A DNA stretch of 43,687 bases from an uncultured Duganella sp. GTDB taxonomy: Bacteria > Pseudomonadota > Gammaproteobacteria > Burkholderiales > Burkholderiaceae. The stretch spans positions 1 through 43,687 of the forward strand of contig CAMLSG010000013.1 of assembly GCA_946482635.1 (NCBI GenBank), written 5' to 3'. The position numbers and the translations under genes were made by a program. The notes under the pieces were generated by a model, which made no database searches, was not told where the DNA came from, and was given only the letters and a program-made list of their open reading frames with translations. Position 1 is the first letter of the stretch. The number at the start of each line of letters is the position of its first letter. Positions 22,912 through 30,216 of this stretch are shown here, piece by piece.

Positions 22912-23785
22912 TGAAGGCACGCGCCGCAGCCGTCATCCGGCGCTGCGGCGTGTAGATCAAGGAGAAGGGCCGGCTGCGGCCCTTCAATTCCGGCAGCACT
23001 TCCACCAGCACGCCGCGCTCAAGGCGGTCCTGTGCGATGAAGCGGAAGGTCTGGCAAATGCCCAGGCCCGCCTCCGCCAGCGACACAACTCCCAAGGCAT
23101 CTTCCGTCACCTCCAGCGCTGATGTCGGCTGCCAGTCCAGTTCCTCGCCGTTGCGCATGAATTGCCAGGGGAAGCTGCGTCCGGTGCGCGGCAGCAGGAA
23201 AGCCAGGCAGTCATGTTGCGGCAAGTCTTCCACGCTGCGCGGCATGCCCTTGCGCCTGGCGTAAGCCGGCGAGCAGACCAGCACCAGTTGGGCATCTTCC
23301 AGCTTGCGGGCAATCATGCCGCTGTCCTTCAGCGCGCCCTGGCGGATGGCGAAGTCGAAATTCTCGGCCGCCAGGTCGACGTTGCGGTTGCTGATGTTCA
23401 GATCCACGCGCACGCCCGGATAACGTTCGGCGAACTGTTGCAGCAGGGTGGGCAGGCGGTAATGACCGAATGTGGTGGGGGCGCTGATGCGGATGCGTCC
23501 CGTGACTTCGCCGCCTTCGGCCTGCACTGCGCGTTCGGCATCGTCGATCAGCGATAGCGCTGCGCGCGCCTGCTCCATGTAAAGCCGGCCGGCATCGGTA
23601 AGGCCGAGGCTGCGCGTGGTCCGGCGCAGAAGCTGCGTGCCAAGGCGCGTTTCCAGCCTGGCCAGCGCACGGCTGATGACCGAGGGCGTGGTGGACAGGG
23701 CAACGGCCGCTGCCGTCAGCGAGCCGCGTTCAACGACGGTAACGAAGGTTTCGACGTCGCCCAGGTGGTCGTATTTCCGGCTCAT
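22886..23785 (-). CDS. LysR-family transcriptional regulator
   Basis: A 299-residue protein. The N-terminal helix-turn-helix reads DVETFVTVVERGSLTAAAVALSTTPSVISRALARLETRLG, followed by RRTTRSLGLTDAGRLYMEQ, the CrgA/DsdC-like subgroup signature. Residues about 90-295 form the effector-binding domain. Start ATG 23785; the same frame is open far upstream, but that is antisense to the DJ-1 gene. It is divergent from the DJ-1/PfpI gene with a 102-nt spacer, so it most likely controls that gene. The 3' end overlaps the TRAP gene, and a long hairpin (22919-22953) lies within its final codons. Confidence 0.93.
   Translation of the reverse strand: MSRKYDHLGDVETFVTVVERGSLTAAAVALSTTPSVISRALARLETRLGTQLLRRTTRSLGLTDAGRLYMEQARAALSLIDDAERAVQAEGGEVTGRIRISAPTTFGHYRLPTLLQQFAERYPGVRVDLNISNRNVDLAAENFDFAIRQGALKDSGMIARKLEDAQLVLVCSPAYARRKGMPRSVEDLPQHDCLAFLLPRTGRSFPWQFMRNGEELDWQPTSALEVTEDALGVVSLAEAGLGICQTFRFIAQDRLERGVLVEVLPELKGRSRPFSLIYTPQRRMTAAARAFITCLLGQP
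22919..22953. terminator. Strong hairpin after the TRAP gene, inside the lysR 3' end
   Basis: Arms 22919-22930 and 22942-22953 form a 12-bp stem with one G-U pair and an 11-nt loop. It starts 8 nt after the TRAP gene stop while also coding for the C-terminal part of the LysR protein. No U-run follows on either strand, so it may protect the mRNA end or aid factor-dependent termination. Confidence 0.45.
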
Positions 23786-23887
23786 TATTGCTTTTAAAGG
23801 AAAAATGGTTTGGTGTTCAGGTAGTTTATCGCCGTTGGAGGATTGAATAAAGTAGCGCCATCGACAAATCGTTCTTAGGAGCAAATC

Positions 23888-24727
23888 ATGATCAAGAAAC
23901 TCACCGCCATCGCCCTCGCAGCCGCCGCCTTCACTGCCACCACCGCCAGCGCCGGCAACGTGCTGGTCGTGCTGTCCGACGAAGCCACGCTGGACCTGAA
24001 AGCCGGCAAAACCTTCCAGACCGGCTTTTACCTGAATGAGCTGATGCAGCCAGTGAAGATGCTGCTGGATGCCGGCCACACGGTCACCTTCGCCACGCCT
24101 AACGGCAAGGCGCCGACCCTGGACAAAGGCTCGGTCAATCCAATGTTCTTCGGTGGCGACCAGGCCGCGCTGGATGCGCACCACAAGCTGCTGGAACAAT
24201 TGCGCCTGACCGACAGCGCGAACTCGCCGGTGGTCAGCCTGGCCCGCGTGGAGCAACAGGGTTACGGCAAGTACGACGCGGTCTACGTGCCGGGCGGCCA
24301 CGCCCCGATGCAGGATTTGCTGACCAGCCCAGCGCTGGGCAAGGTGCTGGCCGCTTTCCACAAGGACGGCAAGCCGACCGCCCTGGTCTGCCACGGCCCG
24401 ATCGCGCTGCTGTCGGCCATGCCGGACGCCAAGGGCTTCACCATGAAGCTGGCGCAAGGCGCTACCCCAACGCAGCCGAAGTGGATTTATTCCGGCTACA
24501 AGGTCACCGTCTTCACCAACGATGAAGAGGAAGCATCCAAGGCCCAGTTGGGCGGCGGCGAAATGAAGTTCTATCCGCAAACCGCGCTGCAGAAGGCCGG
24601 CCTGCAATTCTCCAAGGCCGCCAACTGGCAGGGCAATATGGTGACCGACCGTGAACTGATCACCGGCCAGAATCCCGCTTCGGCTCCGCTGGTGGGCAAG
24701 GAATTGCTGGCACGCCTTCAAAAGTAA
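23888..24727 (+). CDS. Secreted DJ-1/PfpI-family protein
   Basis: A 279-residue protein with a signal peptide (about 1-21, ending ASA). The rest is a class I glutamine amidotransferase-like DJ-1/PfpI domain: VLVVLSDEATLDLKAGKTFQTGFYLNELMQPVKML near the start with the conserved acidic residue in NEL, VTFATPNGKAP, YDAVYVPGGHAPMQDL, and the nucleophile elbow LVCHGP with Cys168. Length and order match the Hsp31/glyoxalase III-like branch, whose members act on methylglyoxal or as holdases. Export is atypical for this branch. A TTAGGAG site precedes ATG 23888. A divergent LysR gene probably regulates it. DUF4241 follows 12 nt downstream. Confidence 0.88.
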   Translation: MIKKLTAIALAAAAFTATTASAGNVLVVLSDEATLDLKAGKTFQTGFYLNELMQPVKMLLDAGHTVTFATPNGKAPTLDKGSVNPMFFGGDQAALDAHHKLLEQLRLTDSANSPVVSLARVEQQGYGKYDAVYVPGGHAPMQDLLTSPALGKVLAAFHKDGKPTALVCHGPIALLSAMPDAKGFTMKLAQGATPTQPKWIYSGYKVTVFTNDEEEASKAQLGGGEMKFYPQTALQKAGLQFSKAANWQGNMVTDRELITGQNPASAPLVGKELLARLQK

Positions 24728-24739
24728 TATGATGGGCGC

Positions 24740-25315
24740 ATGAGCTATGTGCCCAATCCCGAAGGACTGCGCTCCGCCTTTGCAGCGGAGCGCTTTACGT
24801 TTGAAGAGACTTCCATTCAATTTTCGCTGGTCGAAGCCGGCCGGCTGACAGTCGGCTCCGGCAAGATTGCCGCGGGCGACCCGCAGGCCGACCCTGGCCG
24901 GCAGCCCTTCACGCAATGCGTGCCGAACGGCGAGTATCCTGTGACGCTCGCCATGGCCCGCCTGGATAACGGCGATGAACGCCTTGCCTATGCCCGCGTG
25001 CAAATAAGCGAGGCGCCGGTCGTCCACTGGTATCCCGCACTGGACGCTACGCAGGATGCCCGCACCCTTAAGCCGGGCGAGATCTTCGGCTATTGCGTGG
25101 AGTCGGGCAGTGGCTGTTTCATGGACCCGCAAGCCGGACCAGGAAACATCGTCTCGTTTTCCGCCGGCAGAGGCGGCCCGTGCGCCTCCTACTTCGGCTA
25201 CAGTGCGGACGGCCGCGCCGTCAGCCTGGTCACGGACTTCGCCCTGCTTCCCGCCACACATGACGCGCCGGCAGGCCGAAGCTGGTGGAAACGCTTACTG
25301 TTCTTCTGGAAGTGA
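24740..25315 (+). CDS. DUF4241 domain protein
   Basis: A 191-residue soluble protein. The pattern LTVGSGKIAAGDP, PFTQCVPNGEYPVTLAMARL, ERLAYARVQIS, VVHWYPA and GYCVESGSGCFMDP matches DUF4241 as I recall it. No function is known for the domain. It has no signal peptide. A TAATAT element (24725-24730), overlapping the stop of the DJ-1 gene, is 9 nt before ATG 24740, and there is no ribosome site, so a leaderless transcript is possible in addition to read-through from the DJ-1 gene. The C-terminus RSWWKRLLFFWK is strongly hydrophobic/basic and could touch the membrane. Confidence 0.75.
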   Translation: MSYVPNPEGLRSAFAAERFTFEETSIQFSLVEAGRLTVGSGKIAAGDPQADPGRQPFTQCVPNGEYPVTLAMARLDNGDERLAYARVQISEAPVVHWYPALDATQDARTLKPGEIFGYCVESGSGCFMDPQAGPGNIVSFSAGRGGPCASYFGYSADGRAVSLVTDFALLPATHDAPAGRSWWKRLLFFWK

Positions 25316-25360
25316 CAATCTGCCAGATTTAAAGGCACTCCTGCCGGGTAAGATGGCGGC

Positions 25361-25918
25361 ATGGATAATTTGTCGATCAATGAACGCGTCTTATGGAGCG
25401 GCACCCCGCGACAGGGCCTGGTGCTGCGCGCTTCGGACTTGCTGATGATTCCATTCAGCCTTTTATGGGGCGGCTTCGCCCTGTTCTGGGAATACTCCGT
25501 CATAAGCTCCGGCGGGCCCTTGATGTTTCGACTGTGGGGCATTCCCTTTGTGCTGGTCGGGCTGTACATGATTGCCGGCCGCTTCGCGGTCGAAGCGTGG
25601 CAGCGTGCCTATATCGATTACACAGTGACCAGCCAGCGCATCATTATCCGCTCCGGCATTTTCCGGCGCAGCATGAGGAGCCTGGACTTGCGCGCCATGG
25701 GCGAGTTTTCACTGACCGAAAACGGCAAGGGCGAAGGCACGATCGCGTTCGGCGTTTCGCCGGCGGGGAATATGTTCAGCGGCCTGGCCTCCTGGCCGGG
25801 CGTCGAAGAGCTGCCGCGCTTCGACACCATCGCCGAAGCGCGCAAGGTCTACGAGATCATTCGCAACGCGCACTCCGCGGCTCACCACACGCGACCATTC
25901 GGGCAACGTCTGGGTTGA
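25361..25918 (+). CDS. Membrane-anchored bacterial PH-domain protein
   Basis: A 185-residue protein. INERVLWSGTPRQGL starts the region, two membrane segments follow at about 24-45 and 55-75, then a bacterial PH-like domain (bPH_2 type) from about residue 83: YTVTSQRIIIRSGIFRRSMRSLDLRAMGEFSLTENGKGEGTIAFG. Bacterial PH proteins of this type sit at the inner membrane; their partners are mostly unknown. A TAAGAT element (25349-25354) stands 6 nt before ATG 25361 and there is no Shine-Dalgarno site, so the mRNA may be leaderless. The last 62 nt overlap the convergent lipoprotein gene. Confidence 0.82.
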   Translation: MDNLSINERVLWSGTPRQGLVLRASDLLMIPFSLLWGGFALFWEYSVISSGGPLMFRLWGIPFVLVGLYMIAGRFAVEAWQRAYIDYTVTSQRIIIRSGIFRRSMRSLDLRAMGEFSLTENGKGEGTIAFGVSPAGNMFSGLASWPGVEELPRFDTIAEARKVYEIIRNAHSAAHHTRPFGQRLG

Positions 25919-26897
25919 GCAGGTAGTTGGTGTGCGCGTGGTCCGGGCGCTCCAGCAGCCCAAGCCAGGTGGGCGCGTTTGAAACCAGCACGTTCACCAC
26001 GTTCACCCCCAGGCCTGCATATCGCTCGCGTTCCAGCGTATAGGTCAGCAGGTCGTTCGGATCGCTGAACGCCACCAGGCTCAATTGACTGGCGTTCCTG
26101 CTGCGCGGCAGGATGCCTGCGCGGCGCTTGAGCAGGACTGCGTGCAGGCTGTCCGGAGGGCGCGCGGCGGTTGCCGCCACGCCCGGCACCTGCTGGTCGG
26201 CCAGCGCGAGCAGAGGAATCTGGTTGGCGGCCATCACCAGGTAAGCCATGCGGTCAATGGTGCGCTGCGCTGAGGCATCCATGTGCAGCAGCGTATCAAA
26301 CAGGATCTTGCTGCCAAGGCTGGATGACAGCACCAGCAAAGGCGCGTCCGGTGCGGCGTCCCCGGTTGCGCGCAGGATTGCCTGCACCATGCGCTGCCGG
26401 ATGGTGTCGCGCGCGGCACCCTGGTAGATCAGGGCATCCGGAAGGCAATCGTCCAGCAGCTTGTCCTTGGCCTGTGCATTCAGTTTCGCGCGCGTGGCTG
26501 GCAGGCGCGCACTGAGATCATAGTCAAGCTGGCGCTTGAGGGGCGTCGTCAGCGGCGACCATACCAGGGCCTTGACGCGCAATTCGCCTTGCCGCAGCGT
26601 GATGGTGCGCTCGACTATTTCTATGCCATCCGCTGCCGCGCCAGTGGGCGCCGCGCCTGCCGGGACGACCGCCTGGGCTTTGAGCGCACTGCCCAATTGC
26701 GCCACGGTTTCCTCGGCCCAGCGCACGTCGTGGGTGCACATGCCATGCACCAGCAGCACGTCGACGCTGTGCCTTGGCGCCGTTGCCGCAAAGTCCACCA
26801 GTCCCGGAAACGCGCCATCCGCCTGCGCCGGGCGATACGGCATCGATGTGCAACCGACGAGCAAGGCGCAAGCCAGCAGTGGAAAAATTAGCTTCAT
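25857..26897 (-). CDS. Lipoprotein with alpha/beta-hydrolase-like fold
   Basis: A 346-residue protein. The lipobox LLVGC lies within the first 20 residues, so it is membrane-attached in the envelope. SVDVLLVHGMCTHDVRWAEE resembles the oxyanion strand-loop of alpha/beta hydrolases, and LLVLSSSLGSKILFDTLL looks like the nucleophile elbow with the first Gly of GxSxG replaced by Ser. GGAGG 7 nt before ATG 26897 sets the start, excluding a 4-residue longer form. I do not recognise a named family; it may be a lipase/esterase-like protein or an inactive relative. The C-terminus overlaps the PH-domain gene by 62 nt. Confidence 0.75.
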   Translation of the reverse strand: MKLIFPLLACALLVGCTSMPYRPAQADGAFPGLVDFAATAPRHSVDVLLVHGMCTHDVRWAEETVAQLGSALKAQAVVPAGAAPTGAAADGIEIVERTITLRQGELRVKALVWSPLTTPLKRQLDYDLSARLPATRAKLNAQAKDKLLDDCLPDALIYQGAARDTIRQRMVQAILRATGDAAPDAPLLVLSSSLGSKILFDTLLHMDASAQRTIDRMAYLVMAANQIPLLALADQQVPGVAATAARPPDSLHAVLLKRRAGILPRSRNASQLSLVAFSDPNDLLTYTLERERYAGLGVNVVNVLVSNAPTWLGLLERPDHAHTNYLLNPDVARMVACGEPRSARCE

Positions 26898-26944
26898 GTT
26901 CGCCTCCATAAAGGCCCATGATCGGCGCAGATCGCGGCACGTCC

Positions 26945-26960
26945 TTTGCGCCTGCGCAAA
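26945..26960. promoter_or_regulatory. Perfect short palindrome in the divergent spacer
   Basis: TTTGCGC-CT-GCGCAAA lies 48 nt upstream of the lipoprotein start (minus strand) and 36 nt before a small plus-strand ORF. It is a candidate operator for either; no regulator is adjacent to suggest which. Confidence 0.35.
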
Positions 26961-26996
26961 ACTGGCAACTTCCGAAGCCCGAGCCTAACATGAAGC

Positions 26997-27173
26997 ATGA
27001 CCAGCAAACGCCAGATCGAGCGCCTGCCTGTGCTGTATTTCGAGCCGGAGGCGCCGGCCCTTATCCCGCCGCACTTGCGCGCGCCCGGCCAGCCGGGCTA
27101 CCCCCAGGCGCGAGAACTTGAACGCTTGCGCCGCAAGCACGTGACGCGCGTCCGGAAGCTCAGCCGCAAATAG
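26997..27173 (+). CDS. Small hypothetical protein, 58 aa
   Basis: ATG 26997 to TAG 27173 encodes 58 residues beginning MTSKRQIERLPVLYFEPEAP with a proline-rich middle and a strongly basic C-terminus (RLRRKHVTRVRKLSRK). No signal peptide or membrane segment. It ends one base before the stop of the convergent DUF2145 gene, filling the only otherwise empty space here. A TAACAT element (26986-26991) sits 5 nt before the ATG and there is no ribosome site. I do not recognise it. Its codon use resembles real genes of this GC-rich genome, but a short chance ORF remains possible. Confidence 0.45.
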   Translation: MTSKRQIERLPVLYFEPEAPALIPPHLRAPGQPGYPQARELERLRRKHVTRVRKLSRK

Positions 27174-27947
27174 TTACAGCTCAATCACCCGCGCGCCGCG
27201 GCTGCGCATGAACTGCTCAATGCCGTCCACCGTCACCGTCGTAATGTGGCCTTGCATGCGCTGGCCCATCGGATGATCGTCGAAGGCGACGTTGGCGCGG
27301 AACATGCGGCCGCCAAGGCGCGTCATGGCGCCGATTTCCACTGGCTGCGGGCGGAAGCCGGCCTGGTCCAGCCACTGCTGCGCTTCGGCGCGCGTTTCGA
27401 CGCGGCCGGCATCGGCGCTGGCCGCTGCCAGCGTCTCCAGCGCCCACTGGTTGGAGTTCTGGTAGCGCGTCGACCAGGCATAGGACAGCATGTTGTAATG
27501 CGGCTGGTGCAGGCGCAGCGGCGTGCGCGAAGCCAGCACCTGTGCCAGCCGTTGCTGCACCTCCGGCGCCGGCAGCATCAGCTGCGCCTTGTACTGGTGC
27601 ACCCCGGACAGGAAGAAATTGCCCAGGCCATCGTTGTACAAGGCTGAATCGGCCGTCCCGCACTCGTTCAGCAACTGCACCACCACCCAGCGGCCGGCCG
27701 GATGATCGCGCCATGCCAGACCGACGTGGGAATAGTGCAAGCCATATTTGGAAAGGTCCTGTCCAGCGCGTGCGATCACGGCCACTTGGGCGCCGCTGGC
27801 GTCAAGCGCCTGCATGCTGCGCTGGGCCAGGTCCAGGCCGCGTTCCACGTCCTCCACCGACATCTGCTTGTGTTCACAATGCTGGCCCGCGTGTGCGGCG
27901 CCAGCCATTGCACCGGCCAGGGATACTGCAAGGATCAGGCGTCGCAT
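27174..27947 (-). CDS. Secreted DUF2145 protein
   Basis: A 257-residue protein with a signal peptide (about 1-20, ending AHA). The domain shows HYSHVGLAWRDHP, WVVVQLLNECGTADSALYNDGLGNFF and HQPHYNMLSYAWSTRYQNSNQWALETLA, which match DUF2145. The conserved Cys/His/Asn pattern is reminiscent of NlpC/P60-like or related cysteine-hydrolase folds, but that is speculative. Its ribosome site AGGTGAG lies inside the end of the preceding gene, 3 nt upstream, so the pair is translationally coupled. Function unknown; presumably periplasmic. Confidence 0.82.
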   Translation of the reverse strand: MRRLILAVSLAGAMAGAAHAGQHCEHKQMSVEDVERGLDLAQRSMQALDASGAQVAVIARAGQDLSKYGLHYSHVGLAWRDHPAGRWVVVQLLNECGTADSALYNDGLGNFFLSGVHQYKAQLMLPAPEVQQRLAQVLASRTPLRLHQPHYNMLSYAWSTRYQNSNQWALETLAAASADAGRVETRAEAQQWLDQAGFRPQPVEIGAMTRLGGRMFRANVAFDDHPMGQRMQGHITTVTVDGIEQFMRSRGARVIEL

Positions 27948-27950
27948 GGC

Positions 27951-28346
27951 TTAGCTCACCTGGCTGTGATGCAGCAGCGCCTTGCCCAATTCGTTCGGGA
28001 TGAAGGCGATCACCTTGCCCGATACCACCAGCGCATGGCCGGCCGACATGGCCACAACGCTGACCGCAGTGCCGGCAACCATCGAGACGCCTTCCAGGGC
28101 TTTGCCGCTGAACTGCAAGGTGGCCTTGCTGCCGTCGCCTACCGCTTTCACCACCACCACCACGCTTTCGCCGACTACCTCGACGGAATCGACCACTGGC
28201 GAACCGCCAGCCATCACCGACACCACGGATCCCGTCACGACAACCACGGCGGACAGCCCGCCAAGGCTCAAGGCTTGCGAACCATTCACCGCCTGGCTGC
28301 TGGCGCAAGCGACAGCAAGCAAAGCGGCGATCAGGGTGCGTTTCAT
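27951..28346 (-). CDS. Small secreted valine-rich protein
   Basis: A 131-residue protein: signal peptide (MKRTLIAALLAVACASSQAV), then a mature part very rich in Val, Gly, Ser and Ala (for example VVVVTGSVVSVMAGGSPVV and ESVVVVVKAVGDGSKATLQF), predicted as beta strands. There are no cysteines in the mature part. It is coupled to the DUF2145 gene 3 nt downstream and divergent from an HTH regulator. I cannot name a family. ATG 28346 was preferred over an in-frame ATG 12 nt upstream because it gives the usual MKRT signal start. A periplasmic or surface partner of the DUF2145 protein is the simplest idea. Confidence 0.7.
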   Translation of the reverse strand: MKRTLIAALLAVACASSQAVNGSQALSLGGLSAVVVVTGSVVSVMAGGSPVVDSVEVVGESVVVVVKAVGDGSKATLQFSGKALEGVSMVAGTAVSVVAMSAGHALVVSGKVIAFIPNELGKALLHHSQVS

Positions 28347-28440
28347 TTTCTGCTCCACAGGTTAAAGGAGCGGCCATCTTGCTGCGCCGGCTGCGGCGAG
28401 GCAATCGCCGCGCGCACTGTAGCAACGGGCCATGCTGGTG

Positions 28441-28457
28441 GTATCATATTCCGATAC
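28441..28457. promoter_or_regulatory. Inverted repeat upstream of the HTH regulator gene
   Basis: GTATC-N7-GATAC in the divergent spacer, 22 nt before ATG 28479. It overlaps the likely promoter region (TACTTT 28455-28460) and is a candidate autoregulatory operator. Confidence 0.4.
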
Positions 28458-28478
28458 TTTATTGTCAAGGAATAATGC

Positions 28479-29210
28479 ATGTCCAACGTCATCCGCTTGG
28501 TCGACGCGCTCAAACGCCAGCTCAAGGCGCGCGGCATCACCTATGCCGCCCTCGGGCAGAAGATTGGCCTGTCGGAGCCCAGCATCAAGCGCATGTTCGC
28601 GTCCCGCAATTTCACGCTCGACCGGCTGGAGCAAATACTGGCCGTGCTGGAGATGGATTTCGCCGAGCTGGCGCTGGCCAGCGCCGACACGCCGCAACTG
28701 ATTTCCCAGCTCACCTACGCCCAGGAAAAGGAAATCATCAGCGATACCAAGCTGCTGGTGGTGGCTGTGCTGGCGCTGAACCAGGTGCCGATCGAGGAAG
28801 TGGTGAAGAACTACAAGATCAGTGCCGCTGAAGCAACGGCCTGCCTGCTACGGCTGGACAAGATCGGCTTCCTGATGCTCAAGCCGAACAACAAGGTCAA
28901 GCTGCTGGTATCGCGCACCTTCAGCTGGCTGCCGAATGGCCCGATCCAGGGCTTCTTCCGTGACGAGGCGTACAGCGATTATTTCGACAGCCGTTTCGAC
29001 GGCCATCACGAGGTGCAGCGGCTGGTGAGCGTGATGCTGTCGCAGCAATCGACACGCGCCTTGCTCGATCGCCTGAAGCAGGTGGCAGACGAATTCTCCC
29101 TGCAGCACCAGGATGATGCGCGGCTGCCGTGGGAACAGCGCCGCGCGGTGACCATCATGCTGGCCGCGCGCCCGTGGATACCGAAGGCATTCCGGGCGCT
29201 GCTGCGCTGA
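28479..29210 (+). CDS. HTH (XRE/Cro-type) transcriptional regulator
   Basis: A 243-residue protein. Residues about 5-60 form a Cro/C1-type helix-turn-helix (LKARGITYAALGQKIGLSEPSIKRMFASRNFTLDRLEQILAVLEM). From about 75 a helical domain of unknown type follows, with EEVVKNYKISAAEATACLLRLDKIGFLMLKPNNKVKLLVSRTFSWLPNGPIQGFF suggesting a second winged-helix-like unit that may bind effector or DNA. AAGGA lies 9 nt before ATG 28479. Divergent from the valine-rich/DUF2145 pair with a 132-nt spacer that holds an inverted repeat, so it probably controls them and itself. Confidence 0.83.
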   Translation: MSNVIRLVDALKRQLKARGITYAALGQKIGLSEPSIKRMFASRNFTLDRLEQILAVLEMDFAELALASADTPQLISQLTYAQEKEIISDTKLLVVAVLALNQVPIEEVVKNYKISAAEATACLLRLDKIGFLMLKPNNKVKLLVSRTFSWLPNGPIQGFFRDEAYSDYFDSRFDGHHEVQRLVSVMLSQQSTRALLDRLKQVADEFSLQHQDDARLPWEQRRAVTIMLAARPWIPKAFRALLR

Positions 29211-30110
29211 TCACCTGTCCCAATAAGGCGGACTGCCGAAGGCTTCGCGCAAGGTGGCCACGAGCTCCTGCAGTTTTTTGGAAGCCTTGCGGCCTTCAGG
29301 ATGCGCGACGTAGATAAGCTCTTCCGCGGCTTCCCGCCCGACGTCGACCCTGGCAAGGCGCCCACTCTTCACGTCGGGCCCGACGATGAAGCTTGGCAGC
29401 AGGGCCAGGCCCAGGCCCGCCAGCGCGGCATCGCGCATCACATCGCCGTTGTTGACCCGCAGCGCGGCGGGCGGCCGCACAAAAATCGCAGCCTCTGAAT
29501 CGAGGAAGCGCCAGTCGGCGACATTCCGGTTGGTGTAGTAGATGGCCCGGTGGCCAGCGAGGTCGTCGAGCGAGGCTGGGGTGCCATGGCTTGCAAGGTA
29601 GGCAGGGGATGCCACCAGCATGCGCTTGCTGGGTGCCAGGGGCAAGGCGACCAGCCGCGAGTCCTCGACCACGCCGTGGCGGATGACCGCATCGTAGCCC
29701 TCGGCAGCAGCGTCCACCCGCCGGTCATCCAGTTCCAGCGTCAGCGAAATGCCAGGGTGGCGTGCCAGGAAAGCGTACAGCGCGGGCCCAAGATGCATAC
29801 GGCCAAACGTGACCGGGGCAGACAGGCGCATCGGGCCACTGAGCGTGCCGCGCCGCTGGGAGACCTCGGCCACGGCGTCCTGCACTTCCCACACGATGCG
29901 ATTTGCGCGCTCGAGGAAGGCAGTGCCGTCTTCTGTCAGGCTGAGCTTGCGCGTGGTCCGATGGAACAGGGGCGCGCCCAGGCTTTGTTCAAGATCCGCG
30001 AGGCGTTCGCTAACCACCGATTTGGAAAGATGCAGCCGCCTCGCCGCCGCGCTGATAGAGCCGGCTTCCGCTATCGCTACAAAGCTCGAGATGCCATCCA
30101 GTTTTACCAT
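29211..30110 (-). CDS. LysR-family transcriptional regulator
   Basis: A 299-residue protein. The HTH is KLDGISSFVAIAEAGSISAAARRLHLSKSVVSERLADLEQSLG, followed by FHRTTRKLSLTEDGTAFLERA. The effector domain includes PVTFGRMHLGPALYAFLARHPGISLTLELDDRRVD and late GLGLALLPSF. ATG 30110 is chosen; longer in-frame openings run through the divergent gene's promoter and coding region. A TATAAT element on the minus strand (30120-30125) is only 9 nt before ATG, and an inverted repeat surrounds it. Divergent from the epoxide-hydrolase-like gene with a 106-nt spacer, so that gene is its likely target. Effector unknown. Confidence 0.93.
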   Translation of the reverse strand: MVKLDGISSFVAIAEAGSISAAARRLHLSKSVVSERLADLEQSLGAPLFHRTTRKLSLTEDGTAFLERANRIVWEVQDAVAEVSQRRGTLSGPMRLSAPVTFGRMHLGPALYAFLARHPGISLTLELDDRRVDAAAEGYDAVIRHGVVEDSRLVALPLAPSKRMLVASPAYLASHGTPASLDDLAGHRAIYYTNRNVADWRFLDSEAAIFVRPPAALRVNNGDVMRDAALAGLGLALLPSFIVGPDVKSGRLARVDVGREAAEELIYVAHPEGRKASKKLQELVATLREAFGSPPYWDR

Positions 30111-30113
30111 GAT

Positions 30114-30132
30114 TGTTCGATTATACCGAACA
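30114..30132. promoter_or_regulatory. Inverted repeat over the lysR -10
   Basis: TGTTCG-ATTATAC-CGAACA, perfect 6-nt arms around 7 nt. The spacer contains TATAAT read on the minus strand, placed 9 nt before the lysR ATG at 30110. A protein bound here would block lysR and could act on the divergent hydrolase gene. Confidence 0.5.
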
Positions 30133-30216
30133 TAAGTTCCGCTTTTTGACGACTTATCCAAACGGGTTTCCATCACTACACTGGGTTCATCGTCATTCAA
30201 CCCAACGGAGCCCACC

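Noticed and set aside
22886..25261. A very long minus-strand open frame (about 790 codons) running from the lysR gene through the complement of the DJ-1 and DUF4241 genes
   Set aside because: Only the lysR part has family motifs and a proper start (23785). The upstream part has the low-complexity His/Arg/Gly/Val composition typical of antisense frames in GC-rich DNA.
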